Origin: JBDNJM01 sp041687755
Lineage (GTDB): Bacteria; Planctomycetota; UBA1135; GCA-002686595
Length of the DNA: 35,558 nucleotides
Assembly (NCBI GenBank): GCA_041687755.1
Contig: JBDNJM010000060.1
Location: 1 to 35,558 of the forward strand
Direction: 5' to 3'
Each line of letters begins with the position of its first letter. Position 1 is the stretch's first letter. This document shows, one piece after another, positions 1 to 8,713 of this stretch. The translations under genes and the position numbers were made by a program. The notes under the pieces are model-generated. The model searched no databases and was not told the DNA's origin. It saw only the letters and a program-made list of their open reading frames with translations.

Positions 1-1
1 C

Positions 2-130
2 AACGTGCAGGACTACCTGGAGGACGCGCTGTCGCGCGTCTCCACCGTGAAGGCGAAGGACATCGCCGTGCTCACGCCGTGGGGCTGGGGCGAAAAGCGA
101 AAGAAGGCCGCTGGGAACCCGGCGGGCTGA
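2..130 (+). pseudogene. IS66-family transposase, C-terminal fragment (cut by window edge)
   Basis: An open frame enters from the left edge and ends at the TGA at 128-130, giving 42 residues. The segment NVQDYLEDALSRVSTVKAKD followed by IAVLTPWGWGEKRK matches the extreme C-terminus of IS66 transposases (the IS66 C-terminal segment, typically x-P-x-x-Y-L-x-D-V-L-x-R-I-x-T-H..., then I-x-x-L-L-P-x-x-W). The catalytic DDE domain would lie outside the window, so I cannot tell whether the full gene is intact. The right end of the element should lie a few dozen bases downstream. A candidate end at about 166-189 reads, on the minus strand, GTACGGGTCCGGTGAGC, resembling the GTAA-type ends of this family, but this is weak. 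Family call is by motif recognition only. Confidence 0.7.
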
Positions 131-165
131 GCTATCCGAGCTGGAGGCGCGAATCAACCAGCTGG

Positions 166-189
166 CGTGTGGGCTCACCGGACCCGTAC
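166..189. mobile_element. candidate right end of the IS66-family element
   Basis: About 36 bases after the transposase stop the sequence runs into CTCACCGGACCCGTAC, whose complement begins GTACGGGTCCGGTGAGC. IS66-family terminal repeats commonly begin with GTAA and are GC-rich. Coding sense in the following AT-richer frame appears to begin right after this point. The left end is outside the window, so the inverted repeat cannot be confirmed. Confidence 0.25.
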
Positions 190-1438
190 TTCCTGCAGAG
201 AGATTTCCGATCCTCTGCGGTCTTCGGGCGGCACCGTTGCGCTCGCCCCTGGAGGGTCCGTGACTATTCAGGCTCAAGGCTTGACCCCGTCATCGTCTCT
301 AACGCTGGCCTTGATACCACAAGGGAGCCTGAACTTTCAGCCACGATATCGGTTGGAGGTCAAGGTCGAAGCCGCCGGTCAGTTCACGTCTACGCTCTAT
401 GGGGTGCTCTGTGGTACTTACCTAGCTCACCTTGAGGGGCAGAGGTTGGGTGCTGATAGCACTTTTTCTCAGACATCTACGATTCAGGTTGATCAAGGCG
501 ACACGGCCAGAGTGTTGCTATCCGGATTTGATGCCCCCAATTTTTACAGTTTTGTGGTCGACACAAGTGTCGCTATGGTGGCGGGCGCGCCTAGTCACGC
601 TATGCTTGTGGCGGATAAGCTGCTCGGTGACCACGATGGACTCCTGCGTGACCTTCGGCTGGCACAGGATGACGCCGGCACCTGGGTAACGGAGGGTGTT
701 GAGCTTGGGAGCGGGGTGCACTGGATTACGGTGCAGCCATTCGGTATATGTTATAAAGTATTGGTTTCTCCAGGTGCGCCGCCGGATATTGTGCTGCTCG
801 TTCCTCCCCTCGCGCCGATATCTTTGCATGTCACCTCGGACGACCCTGGCGGCCTGGAGCCGAATATTAGCTACTCGTATCGCACCATTATTGGAGCAAG
901 CGGTCAGGAGGAGCCTCCTGTGAGTTTGAGGGTCCCGCTCCCTCCTTTTCCTGGTCAGGGCGGTGTGGTCGATGTTCCGGCGTGGGGCGTAGTTACGGTA
1001 TTTGCTGACGGAGCTTCTGGGGCTCGCGGCTCGGCGGTCTTGCGCACCGAAAGTGAGTCTCACGCTTACATCGAGCTGAATGCAGCGATCCCGCCGCGAA
1101 CTTATGAGATATCTTATCTGGTCGATGGAGATCCCGCACCAATGCGTTTTGAGTGGTGGGAGTCCTCCGTTTTTTTTACGGATAGCCTCGGCGCTCTTGT
1201 CGGAAGTTGGGTGGACGATCAGCCCTTTAGAGGTGCGCCCGACGGCCGACTTGGAAGTGCGACATTCAACGTGCCTGCAGCGGCCGCAGAGTGGCACATT
1301 AACGATACCGCTATTAACGCGATTATGTCCAATCCGCTTGTCGGTCAGGGTTCGCGGAGCTTTCAAATTTTAAGGACGGACCGTTATTTATCGACTCGTG
1401 TTGGGTCGGTCACGCCACCCTCAGGCGAGGGTTTTTGA
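190..1438 (+). pseudogene. 5'-truncated surface/secreted beta-rich protein, unlike neighbours in composition
   Basis: A frame open from 167 to the TGA at 1436-1438 (up to 423 residues). The first ~20 residues (MWAHRTRTSCREISD...) look like translated non-coding or IS-end sequence. From about residue 22 it reads like an extracellular beta-sandwich protein (GGTVALAPGGSVTIQAQG, then alternating hydrophobic strands, few charged helices). No signal peptide is present, which fits loss of the 5' end by the adjacent IS66 insertion. I do not recognise the family; carboxypeptidase-regulatory-like repeats of large planctomycete proteins are one possibility. The DNA is visibly AT-richer than the rest of the window (TTTTTTTT near 1170, many A/T third positions), suggesting foreign origin. 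The reading frame is intact over more than 1.2 kb, so it was under selection until recently. Confidence 0.5.
1417..1436 (+). terminator. intrinsic terminator overlapping the stop codon
   Basis: Stem ACCCTC (1417-1422) and GAGGGT (1427-1432), loop AGGC, followed by a run of five T (1432-1436). This is one of the few classical hairpin-plus-U-tract terminators in the window. The stop codon of the preceding frame lies in the T-run. Confidence 0.75.
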
Positions 1439-1469
1439 CTCTGTTGGATTCTCACTTAGTCTCTGCCCT

Positions 1470-2741
1470 TTAGGCAGTGCCCTGCCGCGATGGGGGGGCT
1501 TTGGCTTGCCAGCCCTTCGAGTGTGTGGCGCGTGGGCGGGTGTGGAACGGTGTGCCGAAGAACAGCGTCGGCAGACTCCCGCAGGGCGAGCTCGACAGAT
1601 CGGCGATCTCGTAGGTCCCAGCCCCTGTTCCATCGCTGTACCAAGGCTCGTAAGCCATGGCGTCCGCGGAGGCTCGCAGCACGAGGCCGCTGCCCAGGCG
1701 TGCGGCAGACTCCGTACTGGCCGGCACTCCGGAGGCCGCACCCGGCGCCAGGTCCGCTGCGAACACCGTCCCCTCAGGAGTTCCGTCTGTCGTCCACAGC
1801 TCGCGTCCAGTTGCCGGCGTGAACGCGCTGAAGAACGCCCGTTGTCCGTCCCTCGACAGGAGCATCGGAATCGAGGACTCGGGACCGGGGTTCAGGTCCA
1901 CCATTAGCCCCTTCCCGCCAGGCGTTCCGTCGGTTGACCAGAGCTCTCGCCCGAACAGGTCCCCGACTCCCTGCTCGCCCTTGAATCCAAACACCAGAAC
2001 GTCCCCCACGACTCGCGCGCTGAACGAGGTGTTGGGGAACGGCGAGCTGACCAGCGTCACGGGCGCCCCACCTGCGACCGGTACAGCGAACAACAAGTTG
2101 CCCACACCGGCGCCGCTCAGCGACACGATCGACCCCACCAGCCAGTCCCCGACCTTCCAAAGCCGCTCGTTGACGCCCGGTCCGACTTCCGCGAGCCGCC
2201 ACGTGCCGGCGAGCGTCCCGTCGCTGCGATAGACGCCCACGACACCGCCTTCAGCGGTGCCGCGCAGGTACGCGACCCCGCTGTCGACCACCGGATAGGG
2301 ATCGTCGTCGCCCGAGATCGTGAAGTCGTGAACCGGCCGCACCCCCAGGTTCACGGTGGCCGGCCCGGTGCCGTCGGTGCCGTACAGGTAGAGGGGCGCC
2401 AGCGTGCTCGTGTCGTTGCGGACGGTGAGCAGCGCGCGACCCGTGCCGAGGTCGCTGACGCCTTCGAAATCGCTGAAGAACCCCGACCCGTATTCCGACT
2501 CGGGGATCACGAAGTGTGCCGGCTCGGCACCGGAGGCCGACAGCGTCCAAGCCATCGAGTCGACGGTCTCCCGAACGCCGTCCATCCACAGCAGGCCGAG
2601 CGCCGTTCCGCGGATCGCGAAGGAGTTCCCGCTGTCCACGTCCCCGAGCGGCGTCGTGTCGAGGTCCGCGATCAGGGTCGGCGAATCCTGGAGCGACCCG
2701 GCGGCGCTCGAGAGGGCTAGCAGTCCGAGGGGGAGGAGCAT
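1470..2741 (-). pseudogene. ELWxTDGT-repeat secreted protein, 3'-truncated paralogue
   Basis: Begins at the ATG complementary to 2739-2741 (MLLPLGLLALSSAAGSLQDS: signal peptide, then PTLIADLDTTPLGDVDSGNS). It contains repeats such as LYGTDGTGPAT, VYRSDGTLAGT, ELWSTDGTPGGK, ELWTTDGTPEGT and PWYSDGTGAGT, the hallmark of ELWxxDGT beta-propeller-like exported proteins. It aligns throughout with the first ~400 residues of the next gene upstream (2941-6033). After GTYEIADLSSSPCGSLPTLF the similarity stops and the frame runs on through unrelated residues (about 30) to a TGA at 1470. The last ~600 residues and the C-terminal GQGCG domain of its paralogue are missing. The break lies at about 1500-1560, next to the AT-richer foreign segment. 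Probably a non-functional remnant of a tandem duplication. No Shine-Dalgarno motif is visible. Confidence 0.75.
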
Positions 2742-2940
2742 GGCTGGAGGGGGCTTCCGTGAACGGCGAGCGGGTTGCTCGCGTCGATCCAGCCTAGGCC
2801 AAGCTCTCGAGTCGCAAACGCCTCCCGGGCGTTTCCGGTCTCCCACTGGAGCGGGGGAGCGGCACGCCGGCCAGCAGCCTGCGCCCCGCCCGCTTGCAGC
2901 GCTCGCGAAACCTCTCCCGACCGCCGCACGCCCGCTAGCT

Positions 2941-5900
2941 TCAGGGCCCGAACACCAGCTCGACCCCGTTCGTAACCTCGAAGGACCCGAGCAAGGGGCC
3001 GCCGACCACCGACGACGCACCCTGCGCGATCAGCTCCAGGCCGACGAGCGCGGGATCCGCCGGGACCCCGACGGAGAGGCTTCCCGCACCTTCGCTATCG
3101 AGGACCGTCAGTCCGAGCCCCAGCGGATTTGCCAGGTAGATCGCGCAGTCGTCGATCACCGCGCCGCCGACGCCCAGCGAGAGATACACACCCGCGGGCC
3201 GCAGCGGCGCGAGGCCGGACAGCTCGAACTCGACCGTCTCACCGGGGCGCAACGCGCCGCTCACGGCGAGCTCCTGAAAGGCGCCCAGTCCGCAGCCCTG
3301 GCCGAACGGCCGCGTCAGGTAGCCGCCCGCCTCGGACAGATCCACGCCGTGCAGCTCACGCCCTTCGAAAGAGAAGCCCGAGAACAGGCAAACGTTGCCA
3401 ACGGTGCCGATCGGAAACGCGTCCAGGCTCGCGAAGCAGTCGAACGACTGCTCGAACTCGCGCAGGCCCTCGACCGTCCCGTCGGTGACCCAGAGGCTCT
3501 TGCCATCCTGCGGTCCCCAAGAGCCCTCGTAGGCCAGCAGCATGTCACCCCCCGAGCCCGCTGGTGCCACGGCACTCGAGGGTAGCGGTCCCACGCGAAG
3601 CGTCCCGGCTGCCGTGCCATCCGAACGCCATAGTCCTGTGAGGACGGCATCGTTCGCCCCGACTCGGAAGTAGGCGAGGTCCCCCGTCGCCAAGTACGAC
3701 GTGACAAACTGCGCTCCGACGCTCTCGGGCAACAGTGTCTCGACCGCTCCGTTTGCGTCGATCCCGATCAGACGCGCCACCGGGTTGAATAGGGAACCAT
3801 CGTCGAGGAACAGCAGCAGTCCATCACCGATTCGGGTCAGTTTCACGAACTCTTGGGTGCTGCCTCGGGAGTACAGCAGCGTCGTTGCCGACGTCAGTCC
3901 GTCGATTGCGAAGACTTCTAGCAGGCCCGATTGCGACAGCGCGGCTACGGCGATCCCGTTGCCGTACTCGACGAAGTCTCTGACGATCTTGCCTCCCAGG
4001 TCTTGGGGCGCGACCAGCTGTGCGCCGGACGGACCGCCGTCGATCTCGAACAGCGCCGACGACTGCGGACCGATGGAGCCGCGGAAGACCATCTTCCCCG
4101 ACACGACCACTGCATCCAGGGCCTGCGCGATACCGTCCGCGCCGCCCGGGCGGATTTCTGTGAAGAGCTCCGTGCCCCCTGCCGTTCCGTCCGTCCGGGC
4201 CAGCTCGAAGCCAAGCCCAGGACGCTGCGCAGGGAAGTAGAAGTGCCGGCCGAGCTGGGCGCCACCCCACGACGGATTGACGCTGGACTCGCTGCCGGGG
4301 TTGAGGTCCCCGAGCGAACGCCCAGCACCCGGGGTGCCGTCCGTGAAGTACGGCTCGAACCCGGACAAAGGGCTCTCGCGGAAGTAGACCACGCCCCCGT
4401 CCAGCGTTCCGATCGGGAGGATCTTGGTCGCCGGGCCTTCGAGTTCGAGCGAACCGGCCGCGGTGCCGTCGGTCACGTAGAGGTAGGCGTCGGGCAGGCT
4501 GCCTACAACGTTGGGATCACCGCTGAAGAATCCACGCCCGCCGGCGGGGACGAAGTTCGCGGGGTTCGAACTCAGCGTCGCGGGCCGCTTGTCGATCAGC
4601 AGCTCTTCGGTGAGCAGCAGGGTCGAGGTCTCGGCGGACCAGCCCGTAAACGCGCTGCCGGGCGGATCCGCGGCGAAGAAGACCCGGTCTTCGAACGCGG
4701 TGAAGTCCCGCGGCGCGCTGCCCGCCGAGCCGGGGTTCAGGTCTCCCAATACGGTGACGGTGACGCCGTCGGTCACGCAGGGCTCGCGCCCCAGACCCTC
4801 TGGGACGGCGCTGAAGGCGACCAGGTCTCCGACCTGCTCGAAGGGGAAGGTCTCGTTGAACACCTGCGGCAGCCCGCCCTGCGGGTTGCTGGATAGATCG
4901 GCTATCTGATAGGTCCCAGCCGCGGTTCCGTCGCTGTACCACGGTTCGAAGCTGGCCGCGTCCGACGAGCCGCGCAACACCAGCCCCGCACCCAGGGCCG
5001 CCGCCGCCTCGTTCGTCGCCGGGACTCCGGAGGCTGTGCCGGGAGCGAGGTCGGCTACGAACACCGTGCCCGCGGTGGTGCCGTCCGTGCGCCACAGCTC
5101 GCGACCGGTCGCGGGCGTGAAGGCGCTGAAGTAGGCCCGCTGGCCGTTCGAGCTGAGCAGAATCGGGATCGAGGCGTCCGGTCCGACATACAGGTCGGCG
5201 AGCAGCGCTGTGCCTAAAGCCGTGCCGTCCGTGGACCACAGCTCACGACCCAGCTGCGCGCTGACGCCGTCCACGCCCCGGAACTCGAACACTAGAACGC
5301 CGCCGACCCGCGCGGCGTCGGGCGCCGAGACCGCTGAGTCCGAAGCGGCCAGGAACTCCACCAACCCCCCGCCGCTCAAGACAGAGAACAAGTCGGTCCC
5401 GGGAGTTTGAGGAAACAGCTTCGCTTCCGCCCAGACGACCCGGTCTCCAATCGTCCAGACGTTCTGATTGAAGCCGGTCGCGAATCCGATGGGGGCGAGG
5501 AGCGCTGTCCCCGCGACCGTGCCGTCGGTCCGGAACACGCCCTGGATGCCATCGACGGCTTCGCCGCGCAGGTAGGCCACCCCGGCGTCGACGGGCGGCT
5601 GGTCCTCGGCGAACGTCTCCCGTCCGTAGTCGAGGAAGGGCCGCACGCCGAGATTGAAGGTCCCTTCCGGAGTGCCGTCCGTGCCGAACAGCTGAATGGG
5701 TTGCGCGGCTCCGCTGCCCATTCGGAGCGCGAGCAGCGCCCGGCCGTTGCCGAGTTCGCGCACCCAGAGCAGCTCTTCGCTCAGAGGAGCCAGCAGTTCC
5801 GCCTGGGGGATCACGAACGGCTCGGGCTCTGCGCCCGCGGCCGTCAGAGTCCAAGCCATGCTGCGAACCCCCTGGCGTGAGCCGTCCATCCAGAGCCGAC

Positions 5901-6033
5901 CCAGGGCTTCACCCCGCACGGCGAAGTCGGCCCCGAACTCGGACGAGTCGATCGGGGTCGTGTTCAGGTCCGCGACCAGCGTCGGCGGCGTTTGGAGGGA
6001 GAGCAGGGCGAGAGCAGACGCGACAAGCAGCAT
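2941..6033 (-). CDS. secreted ELWxTDGT-repeat protein (1030 aa)
   Basis: Start is the ATG complementary to 6031-6033: MLLVASALALLSLQ is a signal peptide, followed by TPPTLVADLNTTPIDSSEFG as in its neighbour. A longer frame upstream to 6249 lacks a signal peptide and is rejected. About a dozen repeats are seen, including QLFGTDGTPEGT, VFRTDGTVAGT, ELWSTDGTALGT, ELWRTDGTTAGT, PWYSDGTAAGT, YLYVTDGTAAGS, PYFTDGTPGAG, LWRSDGTAAGT and SLWVTDGTVEGL. These should form blades of one or two beta-propellers. The last ~125 residues begin at PFGQGCGLGAFQELAVSG and end TNGVELVFGP, a terminal module seen in other exported proteins of this window. The product is probably extracellular or outer-surface; the function of the family is not known to me. 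It is followed 199 bases downstream by its truncated tandem paralogue. Confidence 0.9.
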   Translation of the reverse strand: MLLVASALALLSLQTPPTLVADLNTTPIDSSEFGADFAVRGEALGRLWMDGSRQGVRSMAWTLTAAGAEPEPFVIPQAELLAPLSEELLWVRELGNGRALLALRMGSGAAQPIQLFGTDGTPEGTFNLGVRPFLDYGRETFAEDQPPVDAGVAYLRGEAVDGIQGVFRTDGTVAGTALLAPIGFATGFNQNVWTIGDRVVWAEAKLFPQTPGTDLFSVLSGGGLVEFLAASDSAVSAPDAARVGGVLVFEFRGVDGVSAQLGRELWSTDGTALGTALLADLYVGPDASIPILLSSNGQRAYFSAFTPATGRELWRTDGTTAGTVFVADLAPGTASGVPATNEAAAALGAGLVLRGSSDAASFEPWYSDGTAAGTYQIADLSSNPQGGLPQVFNETFPFEQVGDLVAFSAVPEGLGREPCVTDGVTVTVLGDLNPGSAGSAPRDFTAFEDRVFFAADPPGSAFTGWSAETSTLLLTEELLIDKRPATLSSNPANFVPAGGRGFFSGDPNVVGSLPDAYLYVTDGTAAGSLELEGPATKILPIGTLDGGVVYFRESPLSGFEPYFTDGTPGAGRSLGDLNPGSESSVNPSWGGAQLGRHFYFPAQRPGLGFELARTDGTAGGTELFTEIRPGGADGIAQALDAVVVSGKMVFRGSIGPQSSALFEIDGGPSGAQLVAPQDLGGKIVRDFVEYGNGIAVAALSQSGLLEVFAIDGLTSATTLLYSRGSTQEFVKLTRIGDGLLLFLDDGSLFNPVARLIGIDANGAVETLLPESVGAQFVTSYLATGDLAYFRVGANDAVLTGLWRSDGTAAGTLRVGPLPSSAVAPAGSGGDMLLAYEGSWGPQDGKSLWVTDGTVEGLREFEQSFDCFASLDAFPIGTVGNVCLFSGFSFEGRELHGVDLSEAGGYLTRPFGQGCGLGAFQELAVSGALRPGETVEFELSGLAPLRPAGVYLSLGVGGAVIDDCAIYLANPLGLGLTVLDSEGAGSLSVGVPADPALVGLELIAQGASSVVGGPLLGSFEVTNGVELVFGP

Positions 6034-6404
6034 GGGGAAGGGCAAGGGCGAGTGGCAGGATCGAAGCAGGGCGGCGAGATCGGACCCCACAACCGTAGCT
6101 CCTGGACTCAGTTTCAGGGGAAGAACGGAGTCCAGCCCGCCCCCAGCGGCAGGACCAGGGGAGTCCTCGCCAACCCGCGGCGGCAACCGCGACCCGGACG
6201 CGGTCCTAGCCCTCCCCGCCCCGGTTGGTGGGGCCGGACGCTGCCCCAACCCCTGACCACTCCGGTCCAGTCCTCGGAACTTTCTTGGCTGAACTTTAGC
6301 AGGCCCGGAACCAGCTGGCGTTCTCCACTACGTCCCGAGGCCAGGAGCCTCAATCGCCTCCAGCCCCTTCCTGCCCGACCGCGCCAAGGAGCGCGCCATC
6401 CCCG
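6034..6404. other. divergent intergenic region, no gene
   Basis: About 370 bases between the minus-strand ELWxTDGT gene and the plus-strand toxin-like locus. Frames across it are shadows with arginine/proline-rich translations. An AAGGAG at 6386-6391 lies 13 bases before the ATG at 6405, longer than ideal for a ribosome binding site. I see no convincing -35/-10 pair. Confidence 0.5.
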
Positions 6405-7464
6405 ATGCCTGACACCAACACACCCGCCGAAGCCACCCCCAAAGTCGACGCCAAAGCCGTCGTCCAAAAGACTGGCACCAACGGCACGACGATCCAGATC
6501 TACACCAACGCCATCCTCGAGCAGGGCAACATCAATGTCCCAACGGGGATTGCCGACCTCAAGGACTTCAACACCCACGTCGATGCCGCCCAGGACACGG
6601 CCCGCTCTTGGCGGTCGCGATCTGGCCCCAAAGTTGTTCCAGACGCTGACGAACATGATCGACTACGGCGGTCAGTTCGGCTCCTACTACCCGAAGCTGC
6701 GCAAGGCCGCCGAGCACGTCGACGACCCCCACTACCGCGACCAGTTCATCGGCGGGTTCGATCGCCTAACGAAGAAGATCACTGGTTTCGAGGCCTAGGC
6801 CATCGCCCGGCGCTCGGACCTGCTGGACTTCAAGGATCGTGTTGTCGACGACAGCCAAAACCTGGGGCGCGATCTCGGCGTGATGCGCAACCACGGCAAA
6901 GGAGCCGGTTCGGTTGTCTCCCTCGAAACCGAGCTCGCCAGCGTCAAGAGCTTGCTCCCCGAGACGGAGGACGCCATCTCCGACATGCGCGGCCTACAGG
7001 CTGCGTCCATCTCGGGGATCGCGCTGGGGATCCTGACCGGCCCCTTCGCCCCGATCGTCAGCGGAGCGTCCATCTACGGAACCGTCGACACCACGGAGCA
7101 GATTGACGCCCTCAACAAGGCCCGCGAACAACAGAAGCAAGACGTGCTGCGGCTGACCCGCGAGATCGCCTCGTTGAAGTCTGAGCTCGCCTTCTGCGGT
7201 GCCCACGTCGACAGCCTTGGCGGCATTGTTGCGAAGTGCACGGGAGCCATCCTCGGGCTCGACCGCGAAGCCCAGGCCTGGGCGCTGCTCGGCCAAAGCC
7301 TGACCGCCACTTCGCAGGGCCTGAAGCGCGCTGAGATCGAGTCGTTCTGGCTCGTGGAAGACCTCGACGCCGCCAACTCCATGTGGACCGGAACCGTCGA
7401 CTTCGCCACGGCGATGCGCCGCAACCAAGCCGCCCCCGTCCAACGCCAGATCATCACCGCCTGA
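6405..7464 (+). pseudogene. alpha-helical pore-forming toxin-like subunit A, broken by a frameshift and an in-frame TAG
   Basis: Translation starts MPDTNTPAEATPKVDAKAVV and stays in frame to about 6600. It then continues one frame over (DLAPKLFQTLTNMIDYGGQF...), meets TAG at 6796-6798, and resumes in the same frame (AIARRSDLLDFKDRV...) to TGA at 7462-7464. Joined, it gives about 350 residues: long amphipathic helices, a hydrophobic head segment at about 6985-7080 (ISGIALGILTGPFAPIVSGA) and then coiled-coil-like helices (TEQIDALNKAREQQKQDVLR), ending ESFWLVEDLDAANSMW. That helix, hydrophobic hairpin, helix plan is characteristic of ClyA/HBL/XaxA-type alpha-pore-forming toxins; subunit length is close to that of XaxA-like proteins. 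Assignment is by architecture, not alignment. No signal peptide, as in XaxA and YaxA. At least two lesions make it non-functional unless recoded or mis-sequenced. Confidence 0.5.
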
Positions 7465-7476
7465 GAGGTACGAACC

Positions 7477-8713
7477 ATGGACAACGACAACATCAACGCC
7501 GCAGCCCTCGCCAGCCTCGAGGTCACCGGATTCTCGAATGCCGTGAGGGGCACCATCTTTGACCCCTGGACTGGCCCCGAGGAGCCGGAGTGGCGGGTCC
7601 GCTTCGTGAAGGACTTGGGGGACGCCCAAGCATTGGCGGCCGTCTGGATGGACGACCCGAAACCGGATCCAACCCAGTTCAATTTCGAGGATCCCGGCGG
7701 CGCATTCCTCGACGATGAGGCCTTTCAGGGCCGTTCGCTTAGGTTTCGCCTGCAGGGCATGTTGACCAACATCTGGTCCTGGGCCACCACCTACGACTCG
7801 TAATTGAACGGCTCGATCAACGCAGACGGAAGCCGCCGCGGCGGACTCCGCGCTCTGATCACGACCATGAACGGCACAGACGAAACGGAAGCGGCGAGCG
7901 CCCTGCGCAACTTCAACATCGGCATCGGCCGGATCCGCTTGCGGGCCCAAGCCCACAAGCAGACCGCACTCGAAGCCGTCGAGGACCTGACGGTTTTTTT
8001 GTGAAGCCCTCAGGCGGGTTTCGCCGTCCTTCACGGAGGACTACCAAGTCATCTCCTCCAAGCTGGCGGAGTCGGATAAGACGGTGCTGGACCTCCAGGG
8101 CAAGGTCAAGCAAGCGGAGGCCACGAGGCACGCAGCCGTACGCGCGCATGTGCTGGCCGGCCTCGTGACGGCCCTGGGAGTGATCGGAATCATCGGCGGT
8201 GGCGCCGCGGTCATTGGCGACATCGCGATGCTTCTCGCGCCGGAGCCTACCGGCGTGACCAAGGTCGCAGGTATCGCCGCCATCGTCGGCGGCGGCACCG
8301 CCCTGGTCAGTGGCATCGGCCTCACGGCCACCGGCGCGATCGGGGTCGAGGACTCCATCGAAGCGAAGGCAGCCGCCGACGCGCTCAAGACTCTGCTTGA
8401 AGGCGAGCAGACCGAAGCGGGGCAGCTGGCGATCGCAATTCAACTCCTGCACGGGAACATTCGGAGCTTCGGGAGGCCTGCCAACGCGGCTTAACCGGAG
8501 CCCGGGCCCTGCTCAGCGGCTGGGAGAACCTGGACGACCGCCTCGGTTCGCTTCAGCTGACGTCGCTGCACGTCGAACCGACGAACAGCCCTCGGGCTGT
8601 TGGAACAAGAGTGGAAGTCGCTCAAGGACAAGACCGAGAACCTCCGCGAGCTGCACGCCATCCCGGTCGAGACCGTCGTAGGCGTCCCCGGCGCCGAGCA
8701 ACAGGCCGCCTGA
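7477..8713 (+). pseudogene. alpha-helical pore-forming toxin-like subunit B, broken by a TAA and three frameshifts
   Basis: Starts 12 bases after subunit A (ATG 7477, AGAGGT 9 bases upstream). MDNDNINAAALASLEVTGFS runs to a TAA at 7801-7803; the same frame resumes (LNGSINADGSRRGGLRALIT...) to TGA at 8001-8004. A shift at the T-run 7994-8000 leads to EALRRVSPSFTEDYQVISSK and on to 8494. Two more shifts (about 8465 and 8590) recover ELREACQRGLTGARALLSGW and LGLLEQEWKSLKDKTENLRE, ending at TGA 8711-8713. Joined, about 410 residues. Two hydrophobic stretches lie in the middle (LAGLVTALGVIGIIGGG and VAGIAAIVGGGTALVSGIG), flanked by long charged helices, as in HBL/NHE/XaxB-like pore formers. That these fragments rejoin into a coherent helical protein shows real decay of one gene. 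Family call is by architecture only. Confidence 0.5.

Noticed and set aside
518..1366. 282-codon minus-strand frame over the AT-rich segment
   Set aside because: Translation is Arg/His-rich without signal or domain; the opposite strand has better beta-strand pattern and ends at a correctly oriented terminator.
2941..6033. ELWxTDGT coding repeats as a CRISPR-like array
   Set aside because: Repeats are degenerate at DNA level, in phase with codons and without constant spacers.
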